Source: Streptomyces sp. NBC_00285
Lineage (GTDB): Bacteria; Actinomycetota; Actinomycetes; Streptomycetales; Streptomycetaceae
Reading direction: 5' to 3'
Length of the DNA: 64,000 bases
NCBI RefSeq assembly: GCF_036174265.1
Contig: NZ_CP108055.1
Span: 5,580,001 to 5,644,000 of the forward strand
Position numbers and translations under genes: made by a program. Below, piece after piece: positions 45,461 through 54,765 of the stretch. The notes under the pieces are model-generated. The model searched no databases. It was not told the origin of the DNA and saw only the letters and a list, made by a program, of their open reading frames with translations. Position 1 is the first letter of the stretch; the number at the start of each line of letters is the position of its first letter.

Positions 45461-48403
45461 CTACTTCCCCTTCACGGGGACGAAAGCCAACGCGTCCCAG
45501 GCGATCGACGCGTCCCCCGTGCCGTCCGCCGTAGCCGAGCTCAGTGAGACGCTCGGGGTGCCCTTGAACTCGTACGACCCCAGCGACACCCAGGCGTTCT
45601 TCCCGCCGGTGTCCTGGGAGACCGTCTTCTCCACGACCGTGCCGTCACCGAGGTCGATGCGGTACTTGGCCGACGGCGTGTTCGCCTCGTGGTCGGGCAG
45701 GTGCACCATGACCTCCGCAGAGCCGGTGACCTTGCGGTCCGGCGTCCAGGTGCCGGTGACCACCGAGTCGGTGAAGCTCGGCGCCCGGGTGTGGGTGAGC
45801 CAGAAGTGGCCGCCGAACCCCGCGCCCAGCTGATGGAAGTCGATCTTCGACGGGTAGACGGTCGCGCCGTTCTGCTGCGCCGACCCGAAGGTGAACGTCA
45901 GCGTGCCCCGGCTGCTCCAATTGCGCCGGCCCCCGCAGGGGTTGGCGGATCCGACCCGGAACTTCACCGTGTTCGGCACGTCGTCCACGATCAGCGCGTT
46001 CGCCGGGAGGGTGGACGTGCAGGCGGCCGGGTGGGGTGCGGTGACCTTCGGTTCGGGGTCGCCGGCCCGGTACTTCAGCACCTCGGTGCCGCAGGTGGCC
46101 GTGCAGTCCGTCCAGCTCACCGGCTGGTTCCACCAGCACTTGAAGTCGTCCCGCTGGCAGGGGCCCTCGGGCTGCGTCGACCCCTCGACCTTGTGCGGCT
46201 TGGTGATGTCGCAGTCGTTGACCGTGGGCGCGCAGAACGTGTCGTGCGCCGGTTCGGCGGCCGGCGCTCCGGCGGGCCAGTCGCCGACGGTGAAGGACTT
46301 CACGGTCGCCCCGGTCGCCGGGTCGGTCTTCTGCTGGGAGTACGCGGCCCAGCCGAGGACCCGCTCCGGGTACGTCCACTGGTTGGGGTTGCGGGCGTCG
46401 TCGTAGCCGGACGCGAGGAACATCTTCCGGTCGGCCGGGTAGAGGCCGTTGGCCGGGTTGTTGAACCAGCCGAGACCCCACGGCGCGCTCGCGTCCGTCG
46501 AACTGGGCAGGTTGAGACCGCTGTTGTAGGCCCAGAGCGCGAGCCACCAGTTCTCCAGGTACTTCGGGTCACCGCCGTTGACGAGCAGGCCCCGGTCGTA
46601 CAGCTGGTTCCACTTGTCCTGGAGGATCTGCAGACCGGCGGCGATGTTGGCCGCGTAGTCCACGGTGATCGCGTGCTGCTGCTCCGCGGTGTACGTGGTG
46701 TCCGTCTTCGCCATGCCGCTGGTCACCTGGGAGATGCCGTAACCGCAGTCCGCCGCCGCCCAGTTGACGGTGTGGACGCTGCCGGCGTTGCCGTAGTAGC
46801 CGCCCTGGACGAAGTTGCCGCTCTCGCCCGCGGCCGCCCGGGAGCTGGCCTGGAGCAGGTTGGACTCCTGGGAGAGCACCCCGAGCATGATCTGCGCGGG
46901 CACCCGGCCGCCGCCCTTGAGCGCGGTGGAGGGGAACAGGCTCTGCGGGGTGTACGAGGTGAGCTCGCTGCCGTTCCAGCCGCTGCGGCGGCGCACGTCG
47001 AGCTTGCCCTGCACGGCGAGGTCCGTCGCCCACTCGGCCTGCGCGTTCGAGGGCTGGAGCGACTGGAGCTTCGGGTCGTTGCGGGTGACGGCGCAGGCGC
47101 GGTCGGGGTCGGTGGTGACGGCCGACGGGTCGTCGTCCGAGGCGGCGGCGGTGGCGCTCGGCGCGCTGACGCTGTCGGTGTGCACGCCGTCCGACAGGGC
47201 CGGGGACTGCTCGGCGCCCTGGGCCGCGGCCTTGGGCCGGACCGTGAAGTCGACGGTGGTGTCGCTGCCCGGCAGGACCGCGCCGATGCCGACGGGCTGG
47301 GCGCCGGTCGCGGCGGCCTTCTTGCCGCCGGACGCCTCGGAGCCGTTGCCGACGGAGGTCAGCGCCAGGTCACCGGTGGTGGACACCTCGGCGGAGGCCG
47401 GCACGTCCAGGGTCTGCCAGCTCTTCGGGAGCGCCTTTACGGCGTCCTCGGCGTCGCTGCCGGTCAGGAAGACCCGGCCGCCGTTGCCGCGGACCGCGAG
47501 GGCGCCGAGCGTGCCGGAGCCGAGGAGCTTGTCGGAGCCCGCGGAGGTGACGCGGCGAACCTGCACCTTCTTGCCGTCGGGGACCTGGTAGGCGAGCCCG
47601 CTGTGCGCGTCCGGGACCAGCCGGAAGGGCGTACCGCCGGTCCTGGCCAGCGTGTTGGTGGCGCCCTTGGCGTCCACCGAGACCACGGAGTCGCCGGAGA
47701 CCGCCGCGATCTTCTCGCCGAAGGGCACGGCGGAGGTCAGCTGACCGGGCACGGTCTGCTGACGTACCAGCTTCGCCCGCGCGGTGTCGACGGTGAGCAG
47801 TTCGGTGTCGCCGCCCTCGGGCCGGGTCAGGACGGCCTGTTCGCCGTCGCCGCAGCCGGGGTTGAAGTAGGCCAGCGAGACCAGTTCGGGCAGCTTGGTC
47901 ACCCGGCCGTCGGCCAGGTCGACGACGGCCGCGAACGCGCCCTGCTGGAAGCCCTGTTGGTCGTTGACGGCCTGCCGGGGCGCGTACACCACGACGGCAC
48001 GGTCGCCGGACCCGGTCACACAGGTCTGGCCGATCCACTGGTCGGTGTCGATGCCCGGCTCGGACAGGGTGGCCGCGGTGTGCCACTTGTAGGCGTCCGC
48101 CGCGTCGGCGACCAGCACGTGCAGTCCGGTGCCGTCGCCGTCGTAGGTGACGATGCGGTCGCCGGACTTCTGCCAGCCGGAGGGCAGTCGAGAGGTGTCG
48201 GTGATGTGGTCAGCCGCCGGAGCGGCCGTCGGGTCGGCGGGATCGGTCAGGGCCGCCGAGGCCAGCGGGGCGATGAGCGCGAGTGAGAGCACGGACATCG
48301 CGCCGGCTGCCGCTATACGGCCACGCCGGCTTTTCGGCACACGCCAACGGTGTCTGCCGCCGGGATTGTCACGGAAAGTGCGCAAGGAATTCCGTCCGGT
48401 CAT
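45461..48403 (-). CDS. Large secreted protein: beta-propeller-like, lysozyme-like and C-terminal Ig-like parts
   Basis: 980 aa. ATG 48403 has no clear ribosome site, but N-terminal basic sequence (KSRRGRIAAAG) and the helix 'MSVLSLALIAPLASAAL' form a signal peptide. Residues about 65-350 contain short beta-strand repeats with hydrophobic/Gly spacing resembling a propeller ('RIVTYDGDGTGLHVLVADAADA', 'KIAAVSGDSVVSVD'). Residues about 500-680 resemble a lysozyme/transglycosylase-like domain: 'MLGVLSQESNLLQASS' (candidate catalytic Glu), 'CGYGISQVTSGM' and 'WWLALWAYNSGL'. A Cys-rich segment (about 735-800) and a beta-sandwich C-terminus follow. The likely role is peptidoglycan remodelling outside the cell, with activity unproven. 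Confidence 0.75.
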   Translation of the reverse strand: MTGRNSLRTFRDNPGGRHRWRVPKSRRGRIAAAGAMSVLSLALIAPLASAALTDPADPTAAPAADHITDTSRLPSGWQKSGDRIVTYDGDGTGLHVLVADAADAYKWHTAATLSEPGIDTDQWIGQTCVTGSGDRAVVVYAPRQAVNDQQGFQQGAFAAVVDLADGRVTKLPELVSLAYFNPGCGDGEQAVLTRPEGGDTELLTVDTARAKLVRQQTVPGQLTSAVPFGEKIAAVSGDSVVSVDAKGATNTLARTGGTPFRLVPDAHSGLAYQVPDGKKVQVRRVTSAGSDKLLGSGTLGALAVRGNGGRVFLTGSDAEDAVKALPKSWQTLDVPASAEVSTTGDLALTSVGNGSEASGGKKAAATGAQPVGIGAVLPGSDTTVDFTVRPKAAAQGAEQSPALSDGVHTDSVSAPSATAAASDDDPSAVTTDPDRACAVTRNDPKLQSLQPSNAQAEWATDLAVQGKLDVRRRSGWNGSELTSYTPQSLFPSTALKGGGRVPAQIMLGVLSQESNLLQASSRAAAGESGNFVQGGYYGNAGSVHTVNWAAADCGYGISQVTSGMAKTDTTYTAEQQHAITVDYAANIAAGLQILQDKWNQLYDRGLLVNGGDPKYLENWWLALWAYNSGLNLPSSTDASAPWGLGWFNNPANGLYPADRKMFLASGYDDARNPNQWTYPERVLGWAAYSQQKTDPATGATVKSFTVGDWPAGAPAAEPAHDTFCAPTVNDCDITKPHKVEGSTQPEGPCQRDDFKCWWNQPVSWTDCTATCGTEVLKYRAGDPEPKVTAPHPAACTSTLPANALIVDDVPNTVKFRVGSANPCGGRRNWSSRGTLTFTFGSAQQNGATVYPSKIDFHQLGAGFGGHFWLTHTRAPSFTDSVVTGTWTPDRKVTGSAEVMVHLPDHEANTPSAKYRIDLGDGTVVEKTVSQDTGGKNAWVSLGSYEFKGTPSVSLSSATADGTGDASIAWDALAFVPVKGK

Positions 48404-48608
48404 TCAAGGGATGAAAGGTGGGGTACCGGCTCCGACGCTCCCCCAGGCCGGTGACGCGGAAGCTATCAGTCCGCTATGGCCGCAATGGGTGCCGTGGGTG
48501 ATCTACCGGGGGGTATCCACGAAATATCCACGAGAATTCGCCAACGATTTTGCCTTTGCCGCAGTCCCCTTGAATGACATCCCCCACGCACGACAAGGAA
48601 CAGCGAAC

Positions 48609-49103
48609 GTGTTGATGAACAGCACTCGTCTCAAGGTGGCTCTCGTGGCCGCGGCCATGACCCTCGCGGGTCTGGCGGCGGCCGGTCCGGCTGCTGCGGC
48701 CCCTGCGCCGGCAGCCGTACGGGCCCAGCAGGCCGCCGCACCCGTCGACTTCGCGGACCTGCCCGCCACCGCCCTCGTCCCCGACGGCGCGCGACACGAG
48801 GTCACCGTCACCTACCGCAACGACACCGCGGCGGACCTGACCGTCGCCCCGCAACTCCTGGTCGAGTCACCGGACTCGGGCCCCTTCCTCGCCCCGTCGG
48901 ACGTCACGGTCGAGCAGCGCACCGCGCACGGCTGCTGGCGGACCGTGGAGACCGCGAGCCAGACCGGCACGCTCTTCACCGACCTGACGAACGCTCAGCG
49001 CACCCTGCACCCGGGCGAGACGCTGACCCAGGTCTACCGGATCACGGTCACGAACCCCGCGGCCGGGGGGACCGTGCAGCCGAGGGTCGCGCTGTACGGC
49101 TGA
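48609..49103 (+). CDS. Secreted Ig-like protein, unknown function
   Basis: 164 aa. GTG 48609 with AAGGAA 9-10 nt upstream (ATG 48615 is the in-frame alternative). Signal peptide with cleavage near AAAAP (about residue 33). The mature part looks like one immunoglobulin-type beta-sandwich ('HEVTVTYRNDTAADLTVAPQLLV', 'LHPGETLTQVYRITVTNPA'), with a single Cys. Divergent from the large secreted protein; the shared 205-nt spacer is AT-richer than average. Confidence 0.7.
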   Translation: MLMNSTRLKVALVAAAMTLAGLAAAGPAAAAPAPAAVRAQQAAAPVDFADLPATALVPDGARHEVTVTYRNDTAADLTVAPQLLVESPDSGPFLAPSDVTVEQRTAHGCWRTVETASQTGTLFTDLTNAQRTLHPGETLTQVYRITVTNPAAGGTVQPRVALYG

Positions 49104-49234
49104 TCCCACTGGGGCGGACGCCGGTGACGCGTCCCGAGAAGAGGGCCGTCACCGGCGCCCGCCCGGCCAGGCACCCGTTCGCGCTTGGAGAAGGGCCCAC
49201 GAGAGCACGTCTCCGCCGTAGGTAGTGTGCGGAA

Positions 49235-49777
49235 ATGACAAGAAGTGAGCGGCTCGCGGACCAGTTGGACTGGTACTGGGACAAGAACCTGCGGCCGCGG
49301 CTGCACGGTCTCACCGATGAGGAGTACTTCTGGGAGCCGGTACCCGGCTGCTGGAGCATCCGTCCACGTGACACGTCGGCAGGTTCGGGGCAATGGACGA
49401 TGGACTTCGCGTCCCCCGACCCGGTTCCGGCGCCGGTGACCACGATTGCCTGGCGGCTGGCCCACATCATCGTCTCGTGCCTGGGCTATCGGGTCGGATG
49501 GTATTTCGGCGGCCCGGACGTCGACTCCGGGACATTCGCCTACGCGGGCACCGCCGACGAGGCGCTGAAACAGCTCGATGAGACGTACGGCAGATGGAAC
49601 GCGGGGGTCCGCGAACTCTCGGACGCCGACCTGGAGAATCCGCCCACGGTGGGCCCCGAGCGGTTCCCCATGGAGAACCGGGTCCTGCACGTCAACAGAG
49701 AGCTGATCCATCACGGCGCCGAGATCTCCCTGCTGCGCGACCTCTACCGCGGGCAGGCCGGAGCCGTCTTTCGGTAA
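49235..49777 (+). CDS. DinB-like (DinB_2) protein
   Basis: 180 aa. ATG 49235 lies 6 nt after TAGTGT (49223-49228), so probably leaderless. Four-helix DinB fold: 'QLDWYWDKNLRPRLHGLTDEEYFWEP' (helix 1), 'IAWRLAHIIVSCLGYRV' (metal His), 'LKQLDETYGRWNAGV' and 'NRELIHHGAEISLLRDLY' (second metal His pair). This fold is shared with mycothiol- and bacillithiol-dependent thiol transferases, so a detoxification role is possible. Substrate unknown. Confidence 0.85.
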   Translation: MTRSERLADQLDWYWDKNLRPRLHGLTDEEYFWEPVPGCWSIRPRDTSAGSGQWTMDFASPDPVPAPVTTIAWRLAHIIVSCLGYRVGWYFGGPDVDSGTFAYAGTADEALKQLDETYGRWNAGVRELSDADLENPPTVGPERFPMENRVLHVNRELIHHGAEISLLRDLYRGQAGAVFR

Positions 49778-49800
49778 CCGGTGGCTGCACCGACTTGCGC

Positions 49801-49977
49801 TCAGCGCCCCGCCGTGTGCGACAGGAACTCCGCCCAGGTGGTGGGGTGGAGGGTGAGGTGGGGGCCGGCGGGGGTCTTGGAGTCGCGGACGTGGGTCGCG
49901 GTGGGGGTCGTGGCTATCTCGACGCAGGCGGAACCTTCCTCGCTGTACGTCGACTTCTGCCAGGTCGGGTCGGACAT
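49801..49977 (-). CDS. DUF397 protein, survivor of a collapsed module
   Basis: 58 aa; ATG 49977 to TGA 49801. It begins M-S-D-P-T-W-Q-K-S-T-Y-S and continues 'EEGSACVEIATTPTATHVRDSKTPAGP', ending 'WAEFLSHTAGR'. It is a complete DUF397 domain, shorter than the usual gene-calling cut-off. Its partner XRE regulator survives only as a 3' fragment 10 nt upstream, so the protein is orphaned and its promoter is uncertain. Confidence 0.8.
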   Translation of the reverse strand: MSDPTWQKSTYSEEGSACVEIATTPTATHVRDSKTPAGPHLTLHPTTWAEFLSHTAGR

Positions 49978-49987
49978 GGTTCGCCTC

Positions 49988-50143
49988 TCAGATGTCTTGG
50001 GTTATGCGGCGGACGAGGTCCCGTGAGGGTCCGGGCTTCAGAGCGACGGCCTCCATGCGGTCCAGGACGAGCCGGTACATCTCCAATCGTCCTGCCCCGT
50101 CGATGAGTTCGCTGCCGTGTGCGGTGTCCACCTCGACGGTGTC
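49988..50143 (-). pseudogene. 3' remnant of XRE/DUF5753 regulator
   Basis: The frame ending at 49988 reads 'LDTVEVDTAHGSELIDGAG' then 'YRLVLDRMEAVALKPGPSRDLVRRITQDI'. This matches only the last 50 or so residues of a DUF5753 protein (compare the intact copy, which ends ...VVQVDTSST...LIDDIRKEM). The helix-turn-helix and most of DUF5753 are gone. The 5' side runs directly into the antisense of an ATP-binding protein gene, so it is a deletion product. Confidence 0.75.
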
Positions 50144-50449
50144 GAGCTGTTGACCTCGGAACTGGTCACGAACGCCTACCTGCACACGAACGGGACCGCC
50201 TCCCTCCGGATCACCGCTCTCGGCGACGGACGCCTGCGGGTCGGGGTGTGGGACAGCCACCCCCGCGTCCCCGCCCCATTCGGCACGCCGCCAGGGGATC
50301 GCGTCCCGCTCGCGCCGGCGGATGCCGAGGACGGGCGAGGGCTGCGGCTCGTGCAGGAGTACGCCGACAGTTGGGGTGGCTGGTCGCTCGGGGACGGGGA
50401 GTTCGACCGCCGCGCCGGGAAGCTGCTGTGGTTCGAGGTGGGCGGGTGA
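50117..50449 (+). pseudogene. 5'-truncated anti-sigma-type ATP-binding protein
   Basis: The frame from GTG 50117 reads 'VELLTSELVTNAYLHTNG' (N box), 'LRVGVWDSHPRVPAPFGTPP' (G1) and 'EDGRGLRLVQEYADSWGGW' (G2) to TGA 50449, so the ATP site is intact. About 45 N-terminal residues found in the intact relative (20875-21312) are missing, and no ribosome site precedes the GTG. Its 5' end overlaps the XRE remnant on the other strand. Expression is doubtful; a residual small ATP-binding protein cannot be excluded. Confidence 0.7.
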
Positions 50450-50479
50450 TCACGCGGGTCGCGAAGTGCCGCCGGAGCC

Positions 50480-50521
50480 ACGACCGCCCCCGCCCGCGAA
50501 GGAGCGGGCAGGGGCGGTCGT
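50480..50521. terminator. Terminator between ATPase remnant and TAP peptidase
   Basis: ACGACCGCCCCCGCCCGC (50480-50497) and GCGGGCAGGGGCGGTCGT (50504-50521) form an 18-position stem with one mismatch and a 6-nt loop, 20 nt downstream of the peptidase stop on the minus strand. Confidence 0.8.
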
Positions 50522-50541
50522 CCCTGAAGGGGTTCGGAGGG

Positions 50542-52155
50542 TCAGTTCAGGCTGCCGATCCGGTCGACCCGCTCGTTGACGCCGTTGCGCAGTTCGCTCA
50601 GCGTCGTGCCCGGCGGAGCCACCGTCGGCTCCGTGGACGGCGGCTGGGTCTCGTCCGCGCAACTCGCGCCGCGGGCCGGGACCTTCAGGTCCACCAGGTA
50701 GTTCGTGATCGCGTCGGACGCGCAGACGCTGCGGCCGAAGGCGGTGTGCCCCTCGGCCTTGAAGGTGAGCAGACGGCCGTTGTCGAGCTCACGGGAGAGG
50801 GCCACCGCGTCCTGGTACGGGGTGTCCGGGTCACCGGTGTTGCCGATGACGAGGATCGGCGCGGAACCCTTCGCGCGGAACGAGCCGCCGTAGCGGCTGG
50901 TGTGCTCGCCCTTCCACTGGACGCACGCGGTGGCGTGCTGGTGGTCGTAGGTCGGCGGGCCGTAGGCCATGGCCGGGCCCAGCAGCGGGGCCAGCTCGGC
51001 GTTGGTCGTGACCTGGCGCTTCAGCAGGGCCGGGTCGGTCGGGTACTTCTTGTCGACGCACTCGACGACGACGTTCGGGTTGAGGAAGTCGAAGCTGGCC
51101 GGGGACGGCGGCCGCAGCAGGAACGACGTGTTGTCGCGCAGCTGCGCCTTGCGCAGGGCCTCACCGAAGGACGGCCAGATGACCTTGCCCTCGTTGATGT
51201 TGAACATCAGCCGGTACACGAGGGTGTAGCCGTTCGCCTGGCCGCCGTTGGCCGTGGGCACCGGGTTGGCGTCCAGGTCGGCCTTCAGCTTCTCGAACGC
51301 CCCGCGCGGGTCGCCGTCGCCGAAACCGCAGGTCGCCTGGTCGGCCTTGCACCAGTCGAGGAAGCGGCCCATCGCACCGTCCAGGGCGAGGTACTGCGGC
51401 CGGTCGTAGGCGTAGGGCTTGCTGGTGTAGTGCTCCGGGTCGTACGCCCCGTCCAGCGCCAGCGCACGGACCCGCTTCGGGAACATCGCCGCGTAGACCG
51501 TACCGATGTAGGAGCCGAACGACCGGCCGTAGTAGGTCAGTTGCTGCTCGCCGAGGGCCTGCCGCAGCAGGTCGATGTCCCGGGCCACGTACTGGGTGCC
51601 GACGTACGGCAGCAGGTCGCCCGCGTTGGTCTGACAGGCCTGGTCGAAGTCGGCGGCCTGCTTCACCGCCGGCTCGTAGGCGTCCGGGCCGGGTACGCCC
51701 TTGGCCGCGGTGATGGCCTTCGTGTACGTCGGGTCGTCCCAGCACACGACCTGGGAGCTGCGGCCCACGCCGCGCACGTCGTAGCCGAAGACGTCGAAGT
51801 CGTCGCGCAGGGCGGCCGGCAGGTCGTCGTAGTTGTTGCGCACGAAGTCGACGCCGGAGTTGCCGGGGCCGCCGGGCTGCAGGAAGAGCGTGCCCTTGCG
51901 CTTGGAGGGGTCGGCCGCGTGCTTGCGTATGACGGCCAGGGTGATGGTCTTGCCCTGCGGGTCCCGGTAGTCCAGGGGCACTTGGGCGTTGGCGCACTCG
52001 AAGCCGCCCTGGCAGTCGGACCAGGACAGGGTGGGCACGGGCGGCGACTTGGGTGCTGACGTGGGCTGTTGAGCGGCCCACACCTGCGGCGCGGTCAGGG
52101 CCACGGTGAGGGCGGTCACCGCGGCGGCGGTGAATCTGAGGCGTCCGGATGTCAC
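50542..52155 (-). CDS. Secreted tripeptidyl aminopeptidase-like alpha/beta hydrolase
   Basis: 537 aa. GTG 52155 after GGGGGA. Signal peptide to about residue 27 (VWAAQ). Alpha/beta hydrolase with oxyanion loop 'LFLQPGGPGNSGVDF', 'VFGYDVRGVGRSS', nucleophile elbow 'YYGRSFGSYIG' (Ser), acid 'LVIGNTGDPDTPYQ' (Asp) and 'FKAEGHTAFG' (His). The C-terminal TAP-like domain is complete. Such Streptomyces enzymes (Slp/TAP group) remove N-terminal tripeptides from secreted proteins. Four or more cysteines suggest disulfides. It is divergent from the MMPL transporter. Confidence 0.92.
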   Translation of the reverse strand: MTSGRLRFTAAAVTALTVALTAPQVWAAQQPTSAPKSPPVPTLSWSDCQGGFECANAQVPLDYRDPQGKTITLAVIRKHAADPSKRKGTLFLQPGGPGNSGVDFVRNNYDDLPAALRDDFDVFGYDVRGVGRSSQVVCWDDPTYTKAITAAKGVPGPDAYEPAVKQAADFDQACQTNAGDLLPYVGTQYVARDIDLLRQALGEQQLTYYGRSFGSYIGTVYAAMFPKRVRALALDGAYDPEHYTSKPYAYDRPQYLALDGAMGRFLDWCKADQATCGFGDGDPRGAFEKLKADLDANPVPTANGGQANGYTLVYRLMFNINEGKVIWPSFGEALRKAQLRDNTSFLLRPPSPASFDFLNPNVVVECVDKKYPTDPALLKRQVTTNAELAPLLGPAMAYGPPTYDHQHATACVQWKGEHTSRYGGSFRAKGSAPILVIGNTGDPDTPYQDAVALSRELDNGRLLTFKAEGHTAFGRSVCASDAITNYLVDLKVPARGASCADETQPPSTEPTVAPPGTTLSELRNGVNERVDRIGSLN

Positions 52156-52439
52156 AGGATGTTCCCCCTTGGTCGGATGGTTCACAGCGAACCCACAGAT
52201 GAAGATGAGTTCGGGGATTCTCCAGTTCCCGGGGGAACGGAACACCGTCGGGCGCCGGCCCGGGACGTTCTCCACGGGATCTCCCCACCACCCGGCGGTA
52301 GTCCCGCAGGCGTACCTGTGAACGGCCGCGTACTGCGTTCCGAGTACCGGGGATTGTCGGCAGGCGCACGACGACAGCGGGGCTCTCGTCCCGCGAGCCT
52401 TGGTGGACCGTTCGGCACCAGATGTGGAGACCCCCCACC

Positions 52440-54650
52440 GTGGCTACTTTCCTCTACCGCATGGGCCGCCTGGCCTTCCGGCGACGCTGGTACGTCGCCC
52501 TGGTGTGGGCGGCGGTCCTGGCCGCCGTCGGGCTGGGCGCCCTGAAGGCGCCCGGCGCCACCGACGAGGGGTTCGCGATGCCGGGCATCGAGTCCCAGAA
52601 GGCGTTCGACCTGATGGAGCAGCGCTTCCCGGGCGCCACCGCCGACGGCGCCACCGCCCGGATCGTCTTCGTCGCGCCGACCGGTGAGAAGGTCACCGCG
52701 GCCGAGAACAGGAAGGCCGTCGAGAGCACCGTCGCCGGACTCTCCGACGGCTCGCAGGTCGCGGGCGCCGTCGACCCGTTCCAGGCGAAGGCCGTGAGCG
52801 GGGACGGCAGGACGGCGTACGCCACCGTCACCTACAAGGTCGCCGCGAACGACCTCACCGACGACAGCAAGGCGCAACTGGAGAAGGCGATCGAGGATGC
52901 CCGGGGGAGCGGGCTGACCGTCGACGCCGGCGGCACCGCGATGAACGACGGCGGTGGTGCGGGCGGTGCGGCCGAGGTGATCGGTGTCGCCATCGCCGCG
53001 GTCGTCCTCCTCGTCACCTTCGGCTCCCTGGCCGCCGCCGGGCTGCCGCTGCTGACCGCGATCATCGGGGTCGGCGTCAGCATGGCCTCGATCCTCGCCC
53101 TCGCCGACGCCCTCGGCCTGTCCACCACGACCGGCACCCTCGCGATGATGCTGGGCCTGGCCGTGGGCATCGACTACGCCCTGTTCGTCGTCTCCCGGTA
53201 CCGGGAGGAACGCGCCAAGGGCAGGGCACCCCAGGAGGCGACCGCCCTCGCGGTCGGCACGGCCGGCTCCGCGGTGGTCTTCGCCGGACTCACCGTCGTC
53301 ATCGCGCTGGCCGGGCTCGCCGTGGTCGGCATCCCGATGCTCACCAAGATGGGCCTGGCCGCCGCGGGCGCGGTCGTCGTCGCCGTACTGATCGCGCTCA
53401 CGCTCGTCCCGGCGCTCCTCGGCTTCTGGCCGAACGCGGTACTGCGCCGCAAGGACCGCAAGCAGGCCCGGCCCGACAAGGAGCCCGAGGACAACGGCGG
53501 CACCCGCTGGGCCCGGTTCGTGCTGCGCCGCCCGCTGCCCGTGCTGATCCTCGGCGTGGTCGGCCTCGGCGCCCTCGCCCTGCCGATGACCTCCCTCCAG
53601 CTGGGCATGCCCGGCGACGAGGCCAAGCCGACCTCCACCACCGAACGCCGGGCCTACGACGCGCTCGCCGAGGGTTTCGGACCGGGCTTCAACGGCCCGC
53701 TGACCGTCGTGGTGGACGCGAAGGGCGACGACGACGCGAAGGCAGCGGCGGCGGCGATCTCGAAGGACATCGGCGCGACGAAGGGTGTCGTGTCCGTGTC
53801 CCCGGCCCGCTTCAACGAGGCAGGCGACACCGCCGTCTTCTCCGTCGTGCCGTCCACCGCGCCGACCGCCGAGAAGACCAAGGACCTGGTCACCACGATC
53901 CGCGGCGAGCGCCCCGGCATCGAGTCCGAGACCGGCGCGACCTACGAGGTCACCGGCACCACCGCGCTCAACATCGACATCTCCGGGAAGGTGCAGTCCG
54001 CGCTGGTGCCGTACCTGATCGTCGTGATGGGCCTGGCGATCGTGCTGCTCCTCGTCGTCTTCCGGTCCCTGCTGGTCCCGCTGAAGGCGGCCCTCGGCTT
54101 CCTGCTCTCCGTCCTGGCCTCCCTCGGCACGGTCGTCGTGGTCTTCCAGGAGGGACACGGCGCCTCACTGCTGGGCGTGGAGACCACCGGGCCGATCATG
54201 AGCCTGATGCCGATCTTCCTGGTGGGCATCGTCTTCGGCCTCGCCATGGACTACGAGGTCTTCCTCGTCTCCCGGATGCGTGAGGCGTACGTCCACGGCG
54301 AGACGCCCGACCAGGCCGTGACGTCCGGATTCCGGCACAGCGCCCGGGTGGTCGTGGCCGCCGCGCTGATCATGATCGCGGTGTTCGCCGGGTTCATCGG
54401 CGAGAGCGAGTCCATGATCAAGATGATCGGGTTCGGGCTCGCGACCGCCGTGCTGCTCGACGCCTTCGTCGTCCGGATGGCCATCGTGCCCGCCGTGCTC
54501 GCCCTGCTCGGAGCCAGGGCCTGGTGGCTGCCGGCCTGGCTGGACCGGATCCTGCCCCGGGTGGACGTCGAGGGCGAGGCGCTCACCAGGACCGCCGACA
54601 CCCCCGAACCCGAGCCGGCCCCCACCGACCAGGAGGCGGCGCGCGTCTGA
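52440..54650 (+). CDS. MMPL/RND-family transporter
   Basis: 736 aa from GTG 52440 (GGAGA at 52426). It has the MMPL plan: TM1 (WYVALVWAAVLAAVGLGAL), an outer porter domain, TM2-6 with 'TLAMMLGLAVGIDYALFVVSRYREE' (Asp-Tyr pair of the proton relay), then the second half repeated: outer domain, 'VMGLAIVLLLVVFRSLLVPLKAALG', 'FGLAMDYEVFLVSRMREAYVHGETPDQAV'. Such transporters export lipids, siderophores or drugs. No TetR regulator is adjacent. Confidence 0.93.
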   Translation: MATFLYRMGRLAFRRRWYVALVWAAVLAAVGLGALKAPGATDEGFAMPGIESQKAFDLMEQRFPGATADGATARIVFVAPTGEKVTAAENRKAVESTVAGLSDGSQVAGAVDPFQAKAVSGDGRTAYATVTYKVAANDLTDDSKAQLEKAIEDARGSGLTVDAGGTAMNDGGGAGGAAEVIGVAIAAVVLLVTFGSLAAAGLPLLTAIIGVGVSMASILALADALGLSTTTGTLAMMLGLAVGIDYALFVVSRYREERAKGRAPQEATALAVGTAGSAVVFAGLTVVIALAGLAVVGIPMLTKMGLAAAGAVVVAVLIALTLVPALLGFWPNAVLRRKDRKQARPDKEPEDNGGTRWARFVLRRPLPVLILGVVGLGALALPMTSLQLGMPGDEAKPTSTTERRAYDALAEGFGPGFNGPLTVVVDAKGDDDAKAAAAAISKDIGATKGVVSVSPARFNEAGDTAVFSVVPSTAPTAEKTKDLVTTIRGERPGIESETGATYEVTGTTALNIDISGKVQSALVPYLIVVMGLAIVLLLVVFRSLLVPLKAALGFLLSVLASLGTVVVVFQEGHGASLLGVETTGPIMSLMPIFLVGIVFGLAMDYEVFLVSRMREAYVHGETPDQAVTSGFRHSARVVVAAALIMIAVFAGFIGESESMIKMIGFGLATAVLLDAFVVRMAIVPAVLALLGARAWWLPAWLDRILPRVDVEGEALTRTADTPEPEPAPTDQEAARV

Positions 54651-54687
54651 GGCCGTGGGCGTCCGCTCCCACCTCCCCCCCCCAGCA

Positions 54688-54721
54688 GGGGCCGCCCGTG
54701 TCGTACGGCACGGGCGGCCCC
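54688..54721 (+). terminator. Terminator after MMPL gene
   Basis: GGGGCCGCCCGTG (54688-54700) and CACGGGCGGCCCC (54709-54721) form a perfect 13-bp stem with an 8-nt loop, 38 nt past the MMPL stop. Confidence 0.78.
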
Positions 54722-54765
54722 GCTCGCTCACCATGGAGCCCTGAGCCCACCCACCGGAGAACACG

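Noticed and set aside
45689..48286. 865-codon open frame on the plus strand
   Set aside because: It is wholly antisense to the 980-aa secreted protein, which has a signal peptide and domain-like features. The plus frame gives only Arg/Gly/Val-rich low-complexity sequence, the usual antisense artefact of high-GC coding DNA.
52182..54158. 658-codon open frame on the minus strand
   Set aside because: Antisense shadow of the MMPL transporter, with Gly/Arg/Asp-rich sequence and no recognisable motif.
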